Shown: positions 1 to 10,068, counted from the first letter of the stretch. The stretch is DNA of 64,000 nucleotides from Plotosus lineatus (GCA_024760905.1 CM045751.1:12232501-12296500); one strand, 5' to 3'. The notes: a model not told the origin generated them from the letters alone. Numbers and translations are program-made.

Positions 1-100
1 AAATCTTAGTTAAACTGAAACCTGCCACAAGGGGACACTGCTGAGCTAGACCTTTATACACGTTCACCATTTCATGTGAGAACTGAAAAAGGTGGCTTAC

Positions 101-143
101 ATCATCTTTGGCTTGGAAGAGATACTCGTTTCCATTTGTCACT
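101..143 (-). CDS. sptbn1: sptbn1 window exon 33: PH domain, middle (res ~2260-2274)
   Basis: A 43-nt exon encodes (R)VTNGNEYLFQAKDD, a beta-strand part of the PH domain. The acceptor reads tctttacag and the donor is gtaagc after GATGAT. It starts by completing the Arg codon begun in the upstream exon and ends in phase 0. Mammalian SPTBN1 has LNDGNEYLFQAKDD here, so the strand is well conserved with two or three substitutions. The following PH exon(s), expected to begin EEMNTW, and the stop codon are off the left edge. Confidence 0.9.
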
Positions 144-247
144 CTGTAAAGAATAAGAGTAAGAAAAAGACGAAAAGAAATCAGGACAAGAAGTTTTGTT
201 GTTTTGTTTTTTCCGGGTTTCATTACTTCATACTTAGGTTCTGCTCA

Positions 248-436
<189 letters not shown>

Positions 437-701
437 TTAATCACTCACCAAAACCTTAGTTCTTTTTCTCTGTGATTTTCTCACCAATGTTAATGAAGTC
501 AATTTCCACTTATCAGTTTAGACCTTCATATCACACGACAGCTGCTAATGTGGGAGTGTGAACAAAAGGTTGTTACAACTCGGTAGGCACGGCAGGAAAT
601 TGCCCAGGGCCCTGTCCTGGAAGCGGCCCTTAAAACTGGTGAGTATGTACTTAATCCACCACATTGGCCATCTCACGGAGAACCTTTTATTTATTAAACA
701 C

Positions 702-830
702 ATCAAAATGTGCTTATGTGGGTTTCCTCCGGATACTCCGGTTTCCTCCTGCAGTCCAAAAATATGCACAGTAGGTTAATTGGCTATTCCAAATCACACC
801 AAGGTGTGAGTGTGAAAGGTAGAGCTGCAC
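702..830 (+). repeat. SINE-B fragment (GTTTCCTCCGG core)
   Basis: The stretch contains the core motif GGTTTCCTCCGG, the phrase GTTTCCTCCTGCAGTCC and a GTGAGTGTGAAAGG end. All recur in the SINE-B copies at 3963, 50450, 55125 and 61447. Both the head and the LINE-like tail are missing. It lies in the intron between exons 31 and 32. Confidence 0.7.
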
Positions 831-1700
831 AATAAAACCGGATTATCGGTTTAAACCGGTTCTAATATGCAAACAATACGTATTGCGATACTCTGAAGCA
901 AAACCGTTTTTTTTTTTTTTGCATGCATTCGGAAAACTTCACAACAGTAAAAAATCTTCAGCTATTCCTGCTAATTGAACCGGAAGCAATGCTTTCGCTG
1001 AAAAAAAAAAAAAAAAAAAGGCGACCGCAGAGGTTCCGGCATGTAATCCTGACACAATCGTGTTTCCGTCTTCTTATCTACAGTCATTCAGTGTGTGGAG
1101 AGCCCGGTATAATAAGAGCCATGCCGTGATTGGGCAGTGCAGATGTCACGAAGGCCTTCAGTCAATAGAAATTTGGATACGGAAATTCCCGCTAAAAACA
1201 AAACCACGGTTCATGTTGCTAATTGCTCAAAAATGTACTGACCTTCTGCATCTAGATTTTCGCTAAAGATTTATTTTAAAATGAGCAACACAAGGAAGCG
1301 GTCACATGAATCTGATCTCCAACAAGGTAATTAACCAGGCAAGTTTTTTTTTTATTTTGCGTAACGCAGCAATAATATCTGTCGACTCTGAAAAAAATGA
1401 CGTCACACAACTTGTGAACTTAGCCTCAGGCTCAACATGCTCCAAATCGGTCCCAGATTCCAGTAAATTACATTCCACTTCTCTCCAGCATAATGATAAT
1501 AATAATGTGATTTATACGATAAACAATATTGTATGTTATTATTGTAAAGTTCGAAAGTTTGACGGACTTTCCTGAGCCGTCTGTGTCACTGTGAGTGTTA
1601 TATGTGCGACACAAATACTGTCAAGAACAGCCTCACTTATTAAAAATTTTTCTTGCAATGTATCGCGATACATATCGCAATACATGCTGGAAATCGCAAT
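820..1700. mobile_element. possible hAT-like non-autonomous element
   Basis: The left part reads TAGAGCTGCACAATAAAACC followed by an A/T-rich stretch with GTATTGCGATAC. The right part has ATCGCGATACATATCGCAATAC, reminiscent of the inverted ends of vertebrate hAT elements that start TAGGGCTGCAC. I could not find a clear 8-bp target duplication or a transposase domain in the small ORFs here, so class and borders are tentative. Confidence 0.3.
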
Positions 1701-1701
1701 A

Positions 1702-2152
1702 CAGGGAATCCCTCACCTTCCACTGTTAATTAGGACCGAGATGCCCCCACGACCACTGAATTCCGCGAAGTAGGATCGACCCACTTGAATGACGTATACG
1801 TACATGTATACGTGTATATAATATCAATAAATACATATTCAACGCTATAAATGCTTATAACAATTAAACATTAAAAAATAATCATAAGATGTGAATAAAA
1901 TATAAATATAAATATGCATGCACACAGATGCGCACCTCACATAAAAATGTAAGTAGTTTTGTTGGGGGGTTTTGGGTTGTTTTTTTTTTTTTGTTTTTTT
2001 TGCATAATTGGCCTTGTTCTGTGGCATTTTCCTGCACTTTTCTCCTATTCTTCCTTAATTTCCTTCTTTTTTTAATTCGATTAATATTTAAAAAAAGAAC
2101 TCGATGCACCGAAGCCATGTGAATTGAAGTGCAGAGTAGCGAGGGATCTCTG
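1702..2152 (+). mobile_element. T1-family TIR element (CAG..ATCCCTC ends)
   Basis: A 451-bp element starts CAGGGAATCCCTCACCTTCC and ends GTAGCGAGGGATCTCTG, flanked by TA on both sides. The inside shares the phrases GACCACTGAATTCCGCGAAG, TAGGATCGACC, AATATCAATAAATACA and GTAGTTTTGTTGGGGGGTTT with the copies at 46665, 51821 and 63344. I see no coding capacity. The TA target and end motif suggest a pogo/Tigger- or mariner-type element. Confidence 0.75.
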
Positions 2153-2204
2153 TATATCGCTATACAAAAAATCCAGGCAAAATCCAGCTCCAGTGAATTC
2201 TAGT

Positions 2205-2335
2205 CTGAGTTTTGGCCTGCGATGGCCTGGTGAGCTGTCCTGGGTGTACCCTGCCCTCTCTCAGAGTCAGCCGAGATGGGCGCCTGCCTTTCTACAACCC
2301 TAATTAAAATTAAGGGACTTCGAAAATGAATGAAT
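2205..2335 (+). repeat. isolated SINE tail (LINE-L2-like)
   Basis: It contains GCGATGGCCTGGTGAGCTGT, then GGTGTACCCTGCC, AACCCTAATTAAAATTAAG and a terminal AATGAATGAAT. This is the 3' tail common to SINE-A and SINE-B in this window. No tRNA-like head precedes it. The tail resembles the end of fish L2-type LINEs. That identity is from memory. Confidence 0.7.
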
Positions 2336-2381
2336 CACTATTATAGCTACAAGTTTAAGTCAATGAAAAATCTGGAGTTAC

Positions 2382-2593
2382 CTGTTGGACGCCTTTTTGT
2401 TATGTCCCTCATACTCATGCTTGCGGTGAAGGAAGCCCTCCAGTTGGGCAGAAGGAGACTCTTGGCTTTTGGCTGGCAGGGTGGATGACTGACTGCCCTT
2501 GGGACGTCTATTTGAGCTTGGGGATGGGACAGGACTCGGCTCCTTGGAACTTCTCTCAGGTACGCCGTTCACGATTTCTCTGTCAACTCCGTC
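2382..2593 (-). CDS. sptbn1: sptbn1 window exon 31: C-terminal linker and start of PH domain (res ~2132-2202)
   Basis: This 212-nt exon encodes DGVDREIVNGVPERSSKEP, a Ser/Pro-rich linker, then the PH start QLEGFLHRKHEYEGHNKKAS. The linker is low-complexity and poorly conserved, while the PH start is nearly identical to mammalian [20 protein letters not shown]. The acceptor is gatctcag and the donor is gtaact after TCCAACAG. Short-C-terminus isoforms of beta-II spectrin lack this part. Confidence 0.93.
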
Positions 2594-2971
2594 CTGAGAT
2601 CAGACAAACAACAGGGACAGAGAATGAAAGACAGGGTGTAAGAGAGAGAGAGAGACTCCACCAATGTGTCTGAAACCGCACAGCTCTGACAAGACTGCGA
2701 CATAATGATATGCAGCTTCTCCATTTTTATGAAATTGACCTTACTTCGCCGTATGTTTTCGACCCGCTCATAAAAAACAGGTCTTGTGAATTCACAGCTC
2801 AGTTCTAGAGTAAAGCTGAAGATAACTGAACATAACCGCACCCTTTATAAGTGACCACGCCCCAGATTTTGTCCGAAGAATCTTGTTCAAACGGGTTAAA
2901 GCTGTAAAGCTCAACATCACTAAGCTGTTGCATTTGGAGGTGGCGTGCGTGCATGCGTGTGTGGGACTCAC

Positions 2972-3026
2972 TCGTGGGGATTCTTGGTCTGATGGAAATC
3001 CGTTCTGAGCAATCTGCTCTCCTTCT
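2972..3026 (-). CDS. sptbn1: sptbn1 window exon 30: variable linker (res ~2113-2131)
   Basis: A 55-nt exon encodes EGEQIAQNGFPSDQESPR, matching mammalian KGEQVSQNGLPAEQGSPR. The acceptor is tttttccacag and the donor is gtgagt. Reading through the donor would add Val-Ser and about 59 residues before a TGA near 2783. This is comparable to the mammalian short beta-II isoform, whose unique tail also starts VS after SPR (recalled, not checked). Confidence 0.88.
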
Positions 3027-3114
3027 CTGTGGAAAAATGAAGAACATTGAACGAAAAAAGAAACAAATCATTAAAATTTTTTTTTTTTTTAATTTTAAAT
3101 ATGAGCATAATGAC

Positions 3115-3212
3115 CTATGCTGTGCTTCAATCTCCTGCTCCGGCTCTGGCGTCGGGGGTTTTCTTCTTCTCTCCTCTTCTTCTTGCCTTCTTCTCACTTC
3201 CAATAACTCAAG
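3115..3212 (-). CDS. sptbn1: sptbn1 window exon 29: post-repeat-17 linker (res ~2081-2113)
   Basis: This 98-nt exon encodes LELLEVRRRQEEEERRRKPP followed by TPEPEQEIEAQH. It is the charged helix leaving the partial repeat 17, then a Pro/Glu-rich linker. The acceptor is tttttcag. The donor gtcatt after CATAG is weak, but it is required by the phase into exon 30, which starts A-GAA-GGA. The Glu-rich end is fish-specific compared with my recollection of the mammalian sequence. Confidence 0.88.
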
Positions 3213-3962
3213 CTGAAAAATGAGGAAGGACAGGTCAACTGCATACATGTACCTCCAGAAACACAAACACACACAGACACACACACACATCGCAAACACT
3301 ACACACATGCACACGGTCCCGTTCCAATTCAGTTACCCTGCTCACTTCCTCTGCTCCCTCATCAAGACAAATTGACTTCCATGTTTGAAAGCAATCATTT
3401 TTTTTCTGAACTTTCTAGCTGATGATAAAGTTTAATACTGTGATAATTCAAAAGAACAATCTCGAAGGAGAGAAGACGTACCGCTATACTTGTGTTTGTA
3501 AATCTGATGATAACTGAAGAGGAAGTAGCCGCTATGAGGAAGAGCGTTGCGTGTACTCATTTCACTCACTGCCACTTCTGCTTTCGAGAAAACTTTCCTC
3601 ACAAGAGCGTTCACGTTCAATAATAACTGATCTGATTCTATCTCTGATGTAAATGTTAGCATTTAGCAAAGATGCAGAATTATTTGTTAATATGTTGAGG
3701 TTTTCTACAGCGAGATGTTCAGGCGGTCAGAGGGTCGCTTTTCTGATCTCATACAGACGCCATCAGTGTTTTTTTTTTTTTTTTTTTTTTCAGGAACAAT
3801 GTGACAAACTCAGATTTTTGCCATAAAGCTCTTAGCAATGCTAAGTGGAATTAGCATGGTTTATGGAAGGGCCATATGGTATCATTACACGACTGCAGTA
3901 TAAATTAATTAAAAAAATTATGCTGTGTTGAATAAATTAAAATGATAATCTCTGACACGTGG

Positions 3963-4258
3963 CCGTTTGTCTCACAGTAAGACGGCCTGCTTTCGATTCC
4001 CAGCTCGGGAGTTTGTGTGTAGTTTACATGTTCTCCATTTGATTGTGCGGGTTTCCTCCGGGTACTCTGGTTTCCTCCCACAGTCTGAAAACATGCACAT
4101 TAGGCCAATTGGCAGTTACAAATCAGTCCTGGGTGTGAGTATGAAAGTTGTGCAAGTTTTGGCCATGCGGTGGCCTGGCGAGCTCTCCAGGGTGATCCCT
4201 GCCGTCGCTCAAGGGGGACCTTGATTAGGAGTAAGCAGCTTAGAAAATGAATGAATGA
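3963..4258 (+). repeat. SINE-B copy with tail
   Basis: The copy runs from a degenerate tRNA-like head (TTCGATTCCCAGC as B box) through GGGTTTCCTCCGGGTACTCT to the L2-like tail with GGCCTGGCGAGCTCTCCAGG and a terminal AATGAATGAATGATG. It lies in the intron between exons 28 and 29. Confidence 0.75.
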
Positions 4259-4455
4259 TGAACCTCTGACACGTCATAGTGGTACGAGAGGAATAAATCA
4301 CTGCAGGAGATGCTGTTACTGTATAGACAACTTTGAGCATTCTATGAAAGAATGGTAAACAACAATGTCAACAACAGTGTTAATAGTAAATATTAAAAAA
4401 ATAACCGTTTGAAATGTCATAATACTAAAAGAATCTAAAAATCCTAAAATAAATA

Positions 4456-4542
4456 TCATCATCATCATCATCATGATCATCATCATCAATATTGTTACTA
4501 CTACTACTACTACTAACAACAACAACAACAACAATAATGCTC

Positions 4543-4575
<33 letters not shown>

Positions 4576-4629
4576 GTAAAGATTAAAAATAAACAGTTTA
4601 AAATGCAATGCTTTCAAAAATAAAAAAGT

Positions 4630-4668
<39 letters not shown>

Positions 4669-4670
4669 TT
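4456..4670. repeat. cluster of trinucleotide microsatellites
   Basis: The cluster contains (ATC)n at ~4456-4492, (CTA)n, (CAA)n, (AAT)n at ~4538-4575 and (ATT)n at ~4632-4666. The AAT and ATT tracts are mutually inverted. It is intronic and non-coding. Confidence 0.9.
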
Positions 4671-4871
4671 GTTGTTGTTATTATGATTACTGCTAATAAT
4701 AATAACATTAAACAATACAATATCTTAAAAATGTATAGGAAACATACAGACAACAAATTGTGATGCAAAATAATTAAATAAAAATTAAATAAATACCTGT
4801 GATAAATTTCAGTGAAGTTTATTGTAAACATTATTATAATCAGGATGTAATTGGTTATAATTATTATTAAT

Positions 4872-4990
4872 AATTTTCAGTCATCTGCCAAACAATTTAA
4901 TCCCATTAGGGTCATGGAAAGGCTGATGCCTATCTCAGCTGATATTGGGCGGGTACACCCTGAAGAGACCATCTCAGGGTGAACACGCCA

Positions 4991-5050
<60 letters not shown>
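4872..5050 (-). repeat. SINE tail (minus) fused to (AC)29
   Basis: The minus strand carries the L2-like tail (CTCAGCTGATATTGGGCGGG on the plus strand). It passes directly into an (AC)n tract at 4993-5050. Confidence 0.7.
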
Positions 5051-5052
<2 letters not shown>

Positions 5053-5325
5053 AACAATTCGTTTTAATTAAGAAAAATAGAGAAAACCTAATAAGAGCAG
5101 AAGATAAGCACAAAGTACCTTTAGCCAGATAAAGGCCAAATCTTAAAGAAAACTAAGCAGGTGATTTAATAATAAAACTTATGCCTTTCATCCCATCATG
5201 CACAGGTTACAGTAAGGTGTACAAATTATACATCTAATAATTCTAAAACATACACATAGATAACACAGCACCGCACATACACATTCTCATCTGCTGAAAT
5301 GATGAGTGCAAGGTGTGTGTCTCAC

Positions 5326-5522
5326 CGTAGTCAGCCTCTCCAGCGCAGAAAAGCGCTCCTCCCATGTCGCAGCTGACTTCTCGAATGCCTCGTGTCTCTT
5401 GATCAACTTCTCCACCTCGTCCACACTGTGACCCATCTCCTTACTGGACAGGTATGGCTCCTGACCCAGCAACCATGCCTCAGCTACCCCTGCGTCCCTA
5501 GAAAACTGGTGCACTTCCAATA
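5326..5522 (-). CDS. sptbn1: sptbn1 window exon 28: partial spectrin repeat 17, tetramerisation site (res ~2015-2080)
   Basis: This 197-nt exon encodes [20 protein letters not shown] through SALERLTT. In the family, this incomplete repeat supplies two helices that pair with the N-terminal helix of alpha-spectrin to form the tetramer. The donor is gtgaga. The acceptor is unusual: TAG is immediately preceded by an uninterrupted (GT)18 tract (plus strand 5525-5560), with no ordinary polypyrimidine tract. The reading phase (A + TA gives Ile) confirms this splice site. Confidence 0.95.
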
Positions 5523-5561
<39 letters not shown>

Positions 5562-5681
5562 TTATAAGGAGCTGTGTACCAGGATGATTAAAAGTGAATA
5601 CCCACTTCTCCACCCAACACACCCACATCACACACCCACACACACCCACACACACCCACACACACCCACACACACACACAC
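5523..5681. repeat. (AC)n tracts abutting the exon 28 acceptor
   Basis: A perfect (AC)18 at 5525-5560 reads (GT)18 in the transcript and touches the exon 28 3' splice site. A second imperfect CACACACC tract runs at ~5632-5681. Confidence 0.95.
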
Positions 5682-5885
5682 GAACAACTTCTGTGTTTCA
5701 TACAGGAACAGGATACTGAATGAACTAAACCGAGCATCAAAGAGTGTGGTCAATTGAAAAATATTTCAATAAATAAATAAAAACTAGATAAAGTGCTATT
5801 GTGTACCAACTGACTTTCACAAGATGAATGAACTGCACGCTCCAGAATGCATGACATATGATTTCATTGTCACGATATGGAGCAG

Positions 5886-5927
5886 GGGTCTAGATCCCCA
5901 TTAACCGCGAAAAGTGAGGGACTCTGC
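5886..5927 (-). repeat. T1-family fragment
   Basis: ATCCCCATTAACCGCGAAAA followed by GTGAGGGACTCTG is the minus-strand end of the T1 element. Only about 40 bp survive. Confidence 0.5.
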
Positions 5928-6000
5928 TGGCAAACACTTTAATTAGCGCCCACCCACTCCAATTTTTAAGTGCCCTGGGCACTTATCACATCAAATACGG

Positions 6001-6128
<128 letters not shown>

Positions 6129-6519
6129 ATTAAAGTTTACAATGTTGAGGATTATAGGACAATAATAATTAGATAATGTTTAATAAGTTAATACTTCATT
6201 TTTTTAAATATTGTAATCATTTAATTTGTTTGTTTATTTACTTATTTATTTATAATCCCCTACCCCAATTTTCCCCAAATTTACTAGAAGCTAATTCCCA
6301 CCCTCCAAGAACTGTTTTCCATCACTCTTTCATTACCCACGCTTGGGTGAGAGCGCCACGGCTTGCTCACTCTTTCAGTCTGCTGAATGTTCTCTCCTAG
6401 CCAGGTTGAAAATATCCGCTGTTTAACATAAGCCACATGTTCCATTAACCACATGTTTTTGTATTAATAAGCTAAATAAAATGATTATGTCAGCAAAGAT
6501 AAAGAAAAAGTGGACTTAC

Positions 6520-6604
6520 TCAATCTTAGCCACTCCCATCTGTCCTCCCACTTGTCAATCATTTCTTTCCTCTTGTCTGTCAACTGTAGCAACTTTTCTT
6601 TAAT
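6520..6604 (-). CDS. sptbn1: sptbn1 window exon 27: end of spectrin repeat 16 (res ~1987-2015)
   Basis: An 85-nt exon encodes [20 protein letters not shown] followed by DRWEWLRL. The long helix with W-x-x-R-W-x-W is typical of spectrin-repeat helix C. The acceptor is gtgcacag and the donor is gtaagt. The exon ends with one base (A) of the Ile codon completed by exon 28. Confidence 0.94.
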
Positions 6605-6721
6605 CTGTGCACAAGTTAAAATGACCGTATATTTGCCATCAGACTGAACAAAAACACCCCAGTAGATTATACACCGCTCCGTCTTCTTTCCATATTTAGA
6701 TTGTGCAGACTCGTCCCTCAC

Positions 6722-6860
6722 CTCCTCTGATGCGTAGTGTTTGCGTGCCAGGAGAGATTTGCCGAGTTCGATGCAGGCGGTGAAGCTGTCATTGCGCGCG
6801 TCGATCTCAGCTTTGATGCCCTGGTGGTTGTTCATTAGCAGCTCCACAGAGGACACGTCC
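6722..6860 (-). CDS. sptbn1: sptbn1 window exon 26: spectrin repeat 16 (res ~1940-1986)
   Basis: This 139-nt exon encodes [20 protein letters not shown] through HYASEE, which is the B helix and loop of repeat 16. The acceptor is gctgttgcag and the donor is gtgagg. It is near-identical to mammalian SPTBN1. Confidence 0.95.
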
Positions 6861-6942
6861 CTGCAACAGCCCGATAAGCACACACATAAACGTTAAGAGA
6901 ACTACTGTATACTTACAATGTATAGGACATGTATCTGAGGAC

Positions 6943-7242
6943 CGAGGTAAAGTCCGTTGGGCTTTTTACACCCAAGCCATAGCGGCTCATCGGTTTCCAT
7001 ATCATGACGCGACCAGGAGTTCATCTTCTCCTGGATGGGACGCTAATCCATAGCAGGTTACCTTCCAAGTATATTTTTACTGGTTCCCATTTATACTGCT
7101 GGGTGAACAGAGGCACACTTGCGGATAAGACCTTGCCCAGGGGTCTCAACACACTGGGGGTCGAACTGGGATTTGAACACACAACCTCCGGCTCATGAGC
7201 ACAGCACCCTAACCACTCCCTAACCACTACACCTCTGGCCCC
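6943..7242 (-). repeat. SINE-C copy
   Basis: On the minus strand the copy starts GGGGCCAGAGGTGTAGTGG, has a tRNA B-box-like GTTCAAATCCC, then CACCCAGCAGTATAAATGGG, and ends GCTTGGGTGTAAAAAGCCC. The same order occurs at 20972, 36434 and 57137. It is a tRNA-derived SINE of about 300 bp. Confidence 0.8.
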
Positions 7243-7272
7243 ACTTCTGAGGACCTACTGTATATATATATA

Positions 7273-8062
7273 CAGTGATACCTCTGCTCACGAACATAAT
7301 TGGTTCCCAGAAAGTGTGTGTGAGGCGAAAAGTTCGTCTTCCGAACATTTATTTCCCATAAGAAACCATTAAAATGAGAATAATCCGTTCCCAGGTCCCC
7401 ATAAAACATAATTTTCTACTAAATAAGCCTTAAAACTACACAAAAATATACCTTATTTTATGTATAATAAATGTGCTATTGTATTGTAATTAAAGAAATA
7501 AACTGTACTGTATAATAAAGTCGTTTTATTTACCTTTGTGATGGTAGTTGATGGCTTGATGGAATGGAGTGGGAGGAGGAGGGAGGGAGGGACTTACTGT
7601 TTGGAAGGAGTGTTTGGAAACGCCTACTGTTTGGAAACACCCTTAGCCACACACGCACCCTTAATAGCTTCCTTGTTCTTAAGGATGGGAGCAATGGTAG
7701 ACTTAGCGTACTGGTACTGGGACGCGAAGTCACAAAAACGCACACCTCGTTTGTGTTTTTCAATGATGTCCGCCTGTGGTGGGGTCTTTTTCGGTCTCAT
7801 AATAGCAAAAGTACACTCAATATGGTCCAAAATGTCTATCAAACACAAACCACTTCCGCACTCAAAGAAAGGGGTGTGACGAACTGGGACGCCGTGAGCG
7901 TGCGTCAGCTTCTCGTGGCCGCCACCGTGGCGCTGTTCGACCGCGTGGTTTGATTCGTCCGCCGAAAACTAGTTCGTCAGTAGAGACAATATGTTCGCAA
8001 ATTTAATGTTCTTGAGGCGAAAAGTTCGTGAGCTTAAGCGTTCGTCAGCGGAGGTTTTACTG
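7273..8062 (-). mobile_element. Tigger-like DNA transposon, internally deleted (790 bp)
   Basis: The ends are inverted: CAGTGATACCTCTGCTCACG on the left, and CAGTAAAACCTCCGCTGACG on the right when read from the minus strand. Both are flanked by TA. The minus strand carries a transposase N-terminal remnant (7624-7800). The internal phrase AAAAGTTCGT occurs near both ends. Confidence 0.85.
7624..7800 (-). pseudogene. pogo/Tigger transposase N-terminal fragment
   Basis: A 58-codon open segment encodes MRPKKTPPQADIIEKHKRGV, then YAKSTIAPILKNKEAIKGA. The pattern (IIEKH-x-RGV...STI-x-x-ILKNKEAIK) matches the helix-turn-helix DNA-binding start of Tigger/CENP-B-type transposases. The rest of the transposase, including the catalytic DDE region, is absent. 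Confidence 0.75.
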
Positions 8063-8169
8063 TATATATATTAATATTAAAAACAATCCACGCCATACTC
8101 TTTCTGTTGTCATGAAAAGAGGTACAGAACTTTTCCTACAAGTCTGCACACTTCAGTCCTCACTCTCAC

Positions 8170-8414
8170 CTGGGTTTCTCCTGGGCTTCGATAAGGCGGA
8201 TGACGTCCTCCATCCAGAGCATCAGATCACGCACCATGTTGAAGAAGCGGAACTTGTCTCCGGTGTCGAGTAGACGCGCCCTTCGTCCTTCACAGGCTTC
8301 CAGAAGGTTCCGCCATGCATCCAGGACTTCGCTCTCCCTCCGCTGGATGTCGTCAGCCTTATCGCCGGCATACGCTGACTGCAAACGTGTTGCGTCTTCC
8401 TGCAGCTGCCTGAC
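8170..8414 (-). CDS. sptbn1: sptbn1 window exon 25: end of repeat 15 to repeat 16 (res ~1859-1940)
   Basis: This 245-nt exon encodes [20 protein letters not shown] through [11 protein letters not shown], with [17 protein letters not shown] as helix A of repeat 16. The donor is gtgaga. The acceptor TAG follows a GT-rich stretch (tgcgtgtgtag with (GT)n just upstream, plus strand 8415-8487), as in exon 28. Confidence 0.95.
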
Positions 8415-8433
8415 CTACACACGCATGTGTGCA

Positions 8434-8440
<7 letters not shown>

Positions 8441-8487
<47 letters not shown>
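8441..8487. repeat. (AC)n upstream of the exon 25 acceptor
   Basis: This perfect alternating AC tract reads (GT)n in the transcript. It ends 26 nt from the exon 25 splice site and is separated from it by further GT-rich sequence. Confidence 0.95.
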
Positions 8488-8488
<1 letters not shown>

Positions 8489-8565
8489 TAAAGTAAAAAA
8501 TTCATCAGTAAGTAGTGTATCAATCAGAACCTCCAGCGAACTCATTCCAATAAACTTTTGCCAAC

Positions 8566-8940
8566 CTGCGTCCCCAGTGCTTGGATGTCATGTTCAAAAG
8601 TTGTATGCATCCTCTGGAGCATCTCCACTGTGTTCTGATCTCGACCGAGCTCTTCCGGAAGCTTCTTATGCTTATCCAGGATGCGGCTCAGGATCTCTTT
8701 GACATCATGGTAGAACTTGTGCAGCTCGTAGGAAGCCGCCAGGATCTGTGTACGAGTGTCAATCAGCTCCAGAAGATCTGCCCAGGCCTCATTCAGGCCG
8801 TCCTTCCATTCAGCAATGGTCGCTGCATCGGTGTGGCCGGCATTGATCAGTTCATCTGCCATTCGATTAACACCATCAACACGTTCCTGACCGATGTTTC
8901 CGGTGTCGCGGGCGAACTCGCGGAAACGTTCCTGCAGCAT
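8566..8940 (-). CDS. sptbn1: sptbn1 window exon 24: repeats 14-15, ankyrin-binding region (res ~1734-1858)
   Basis: This 375-nt exon encodes MLQERFREFARDTGNIGQER through HDIQALGTQ. It contains DGLNEAWADLLELIDTRTQI and ILAASYELHKFYHDVKEIL, the junction of repeats 14 and 15. In the family, ankyrins bind here to tie spectrin to ion channels and adhesion proteins. The acceptor is atactcag. The donor gttggc is weak but needed for phase. Confidence 0.96.
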
Positions 8941-9131
8941 CTGAGTATGAAAAAAATATGTTTTACAAAAATATACCTAAACCGACACACCGAGGTAATA
9001 TGGCAGAGCTTTTGTCTATTGTAGGAGAAGCTGATTTTTTTCAGTTATTTGTTCAGGGCAACGCAGTGATGTCGTGGATGGCATGTGAAAGTTAAAATGC
9101 GCAGAGTAAATTATTTCCCCCGGAGGCTTAC

Positions 9132-9336
9132 CGTGACATGCTCATAGTCCTGGCCTAGTTCGTGAGACCCAGCCACCACTTCTCTCTCAGCGATCCACTG
9201 TTCCAGATCATCCACCTCACGATTCAGCTGGAAGAGGCGGAACCTCTCGTCGAGTTTCCCCCTCCTCTCTTCTGATAGGTCCTTCAGCCCTGCATACAGC
9301 TTATCCACCTGTGACTGCCGCATACCTATTCTCTCA
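9132..9336 (-). CDS. sptbn1: sptbn1 window exon 23: end of repeat 13 to repeat 14 (res ~1665-1733)
   Basis: This 205-nt exon encodes [20 protein letters not shown] through [30 protein letters not shown] is helix A of repeat 14. The acceptor is ctctgcag and the donor is gtaagc. The phase joins AG + T to give Ser. Confidence 0.95.
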
Positions 9337-9572
9337 CTGCAGAGCGGACAAAACCACACAGGACGAATCAGTTACGTTCAATCGATTCAGAGTAAACAAC
9401 TCATCTTGTGAGCGTGTGAGAATCTGAAAAATTCTAATTTCTCTCGCTTATCATTCGTTAGAATACAAGATTGAAACACATCAATCATTTGCAGCTTATA
9501 AATATTTCAAATAACTTTTACAAACTAAAAATCATACGCACAATATAGAGGAGTGCCAATATTTATATTATA

Positions 9573-9870
9573 CAGGTATACCTCGGCTTAAGTCGTTTCG
9601 AGTTAAGTCGTTCTCGATTATACGCCGGATTTCAAAAAATATTTAGGGGAAAAAAAATAAAAATAAAGTTTAATAAAATAGATTCTTATTTACCATATAT
9701 TATTGAAAATTGCATTCATGAATAATGCACAAAACTAGAAATGGTTATAAGTAAATTTGGCGTAGCCTAGCCTAGGCTAGCCTAGAGACAAGCTAATTCG
9801 ATTTAAGACGTCTTTCAACTTAAGTCGTCTCTCCTGGAACCAATAAACGACGTTGGGTGAGGTATACTTG
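9573..9870. mobile_element. MITE with CAGGTATACCTC ends (298 bp)
   Basis: The left end is CAGGTATACCTCGGCTTAAG after TA. The right end read from the minus strand is CAAGTATACCTCACCCAACG. Repeats of TTAAGTCGT lie near both ends. There is no coding capacity. It is Tigger-like by end pattern. The right flank is CA rather than TA. Confidence 0.75.
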
Positions 9871-9937
9871 CATATGAATGCCTTCCTTGCTATATTAAGT
9901 GGGGATTTGGATGAATGTGTGAAGAAGGCCGATGTAC

Positions 9938-10068
9938 CTCTCAGGGTGATTGTCAGCCACCAGACCACGGCTGGTCTTGGAGAGCTGATGAACGGTCTCG
10001 GCATAGTCCTCTACTGCCTGCTCTAAGATCTGGTGTTTCTTCAGCATGGCCACAGAGCTCTGTTCATC
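9938..10068 (-). CDS. sptbn1: sptbn1 window exon 22: spectrin repeat 13 (res ~1622-1665)
   Basis: This 131-nt exon encodes DEQSSVAMLKKHQILEQAVE through LVADNHPE. The acceptor is ctctttcag and the donor is gtacat. It ends with AG of the Ser codon completed by exon 23. It is highly similar to mammalian DEQSAVSMLKKHQILEQAVE. Confidence 0.95.

Noticed and set aside
1928..2122. Hydrophobic 64-codon plus-strand ORF
   Set aside because: It is the T/A-rich interior of a T1 transposon, and similar frames recur in every copy.
4456..4670. CRISPR-like regularly spaced repeats
   Set aside because: They are simple trinucleotide microsatellites without spacers, in a vertebrate genome.
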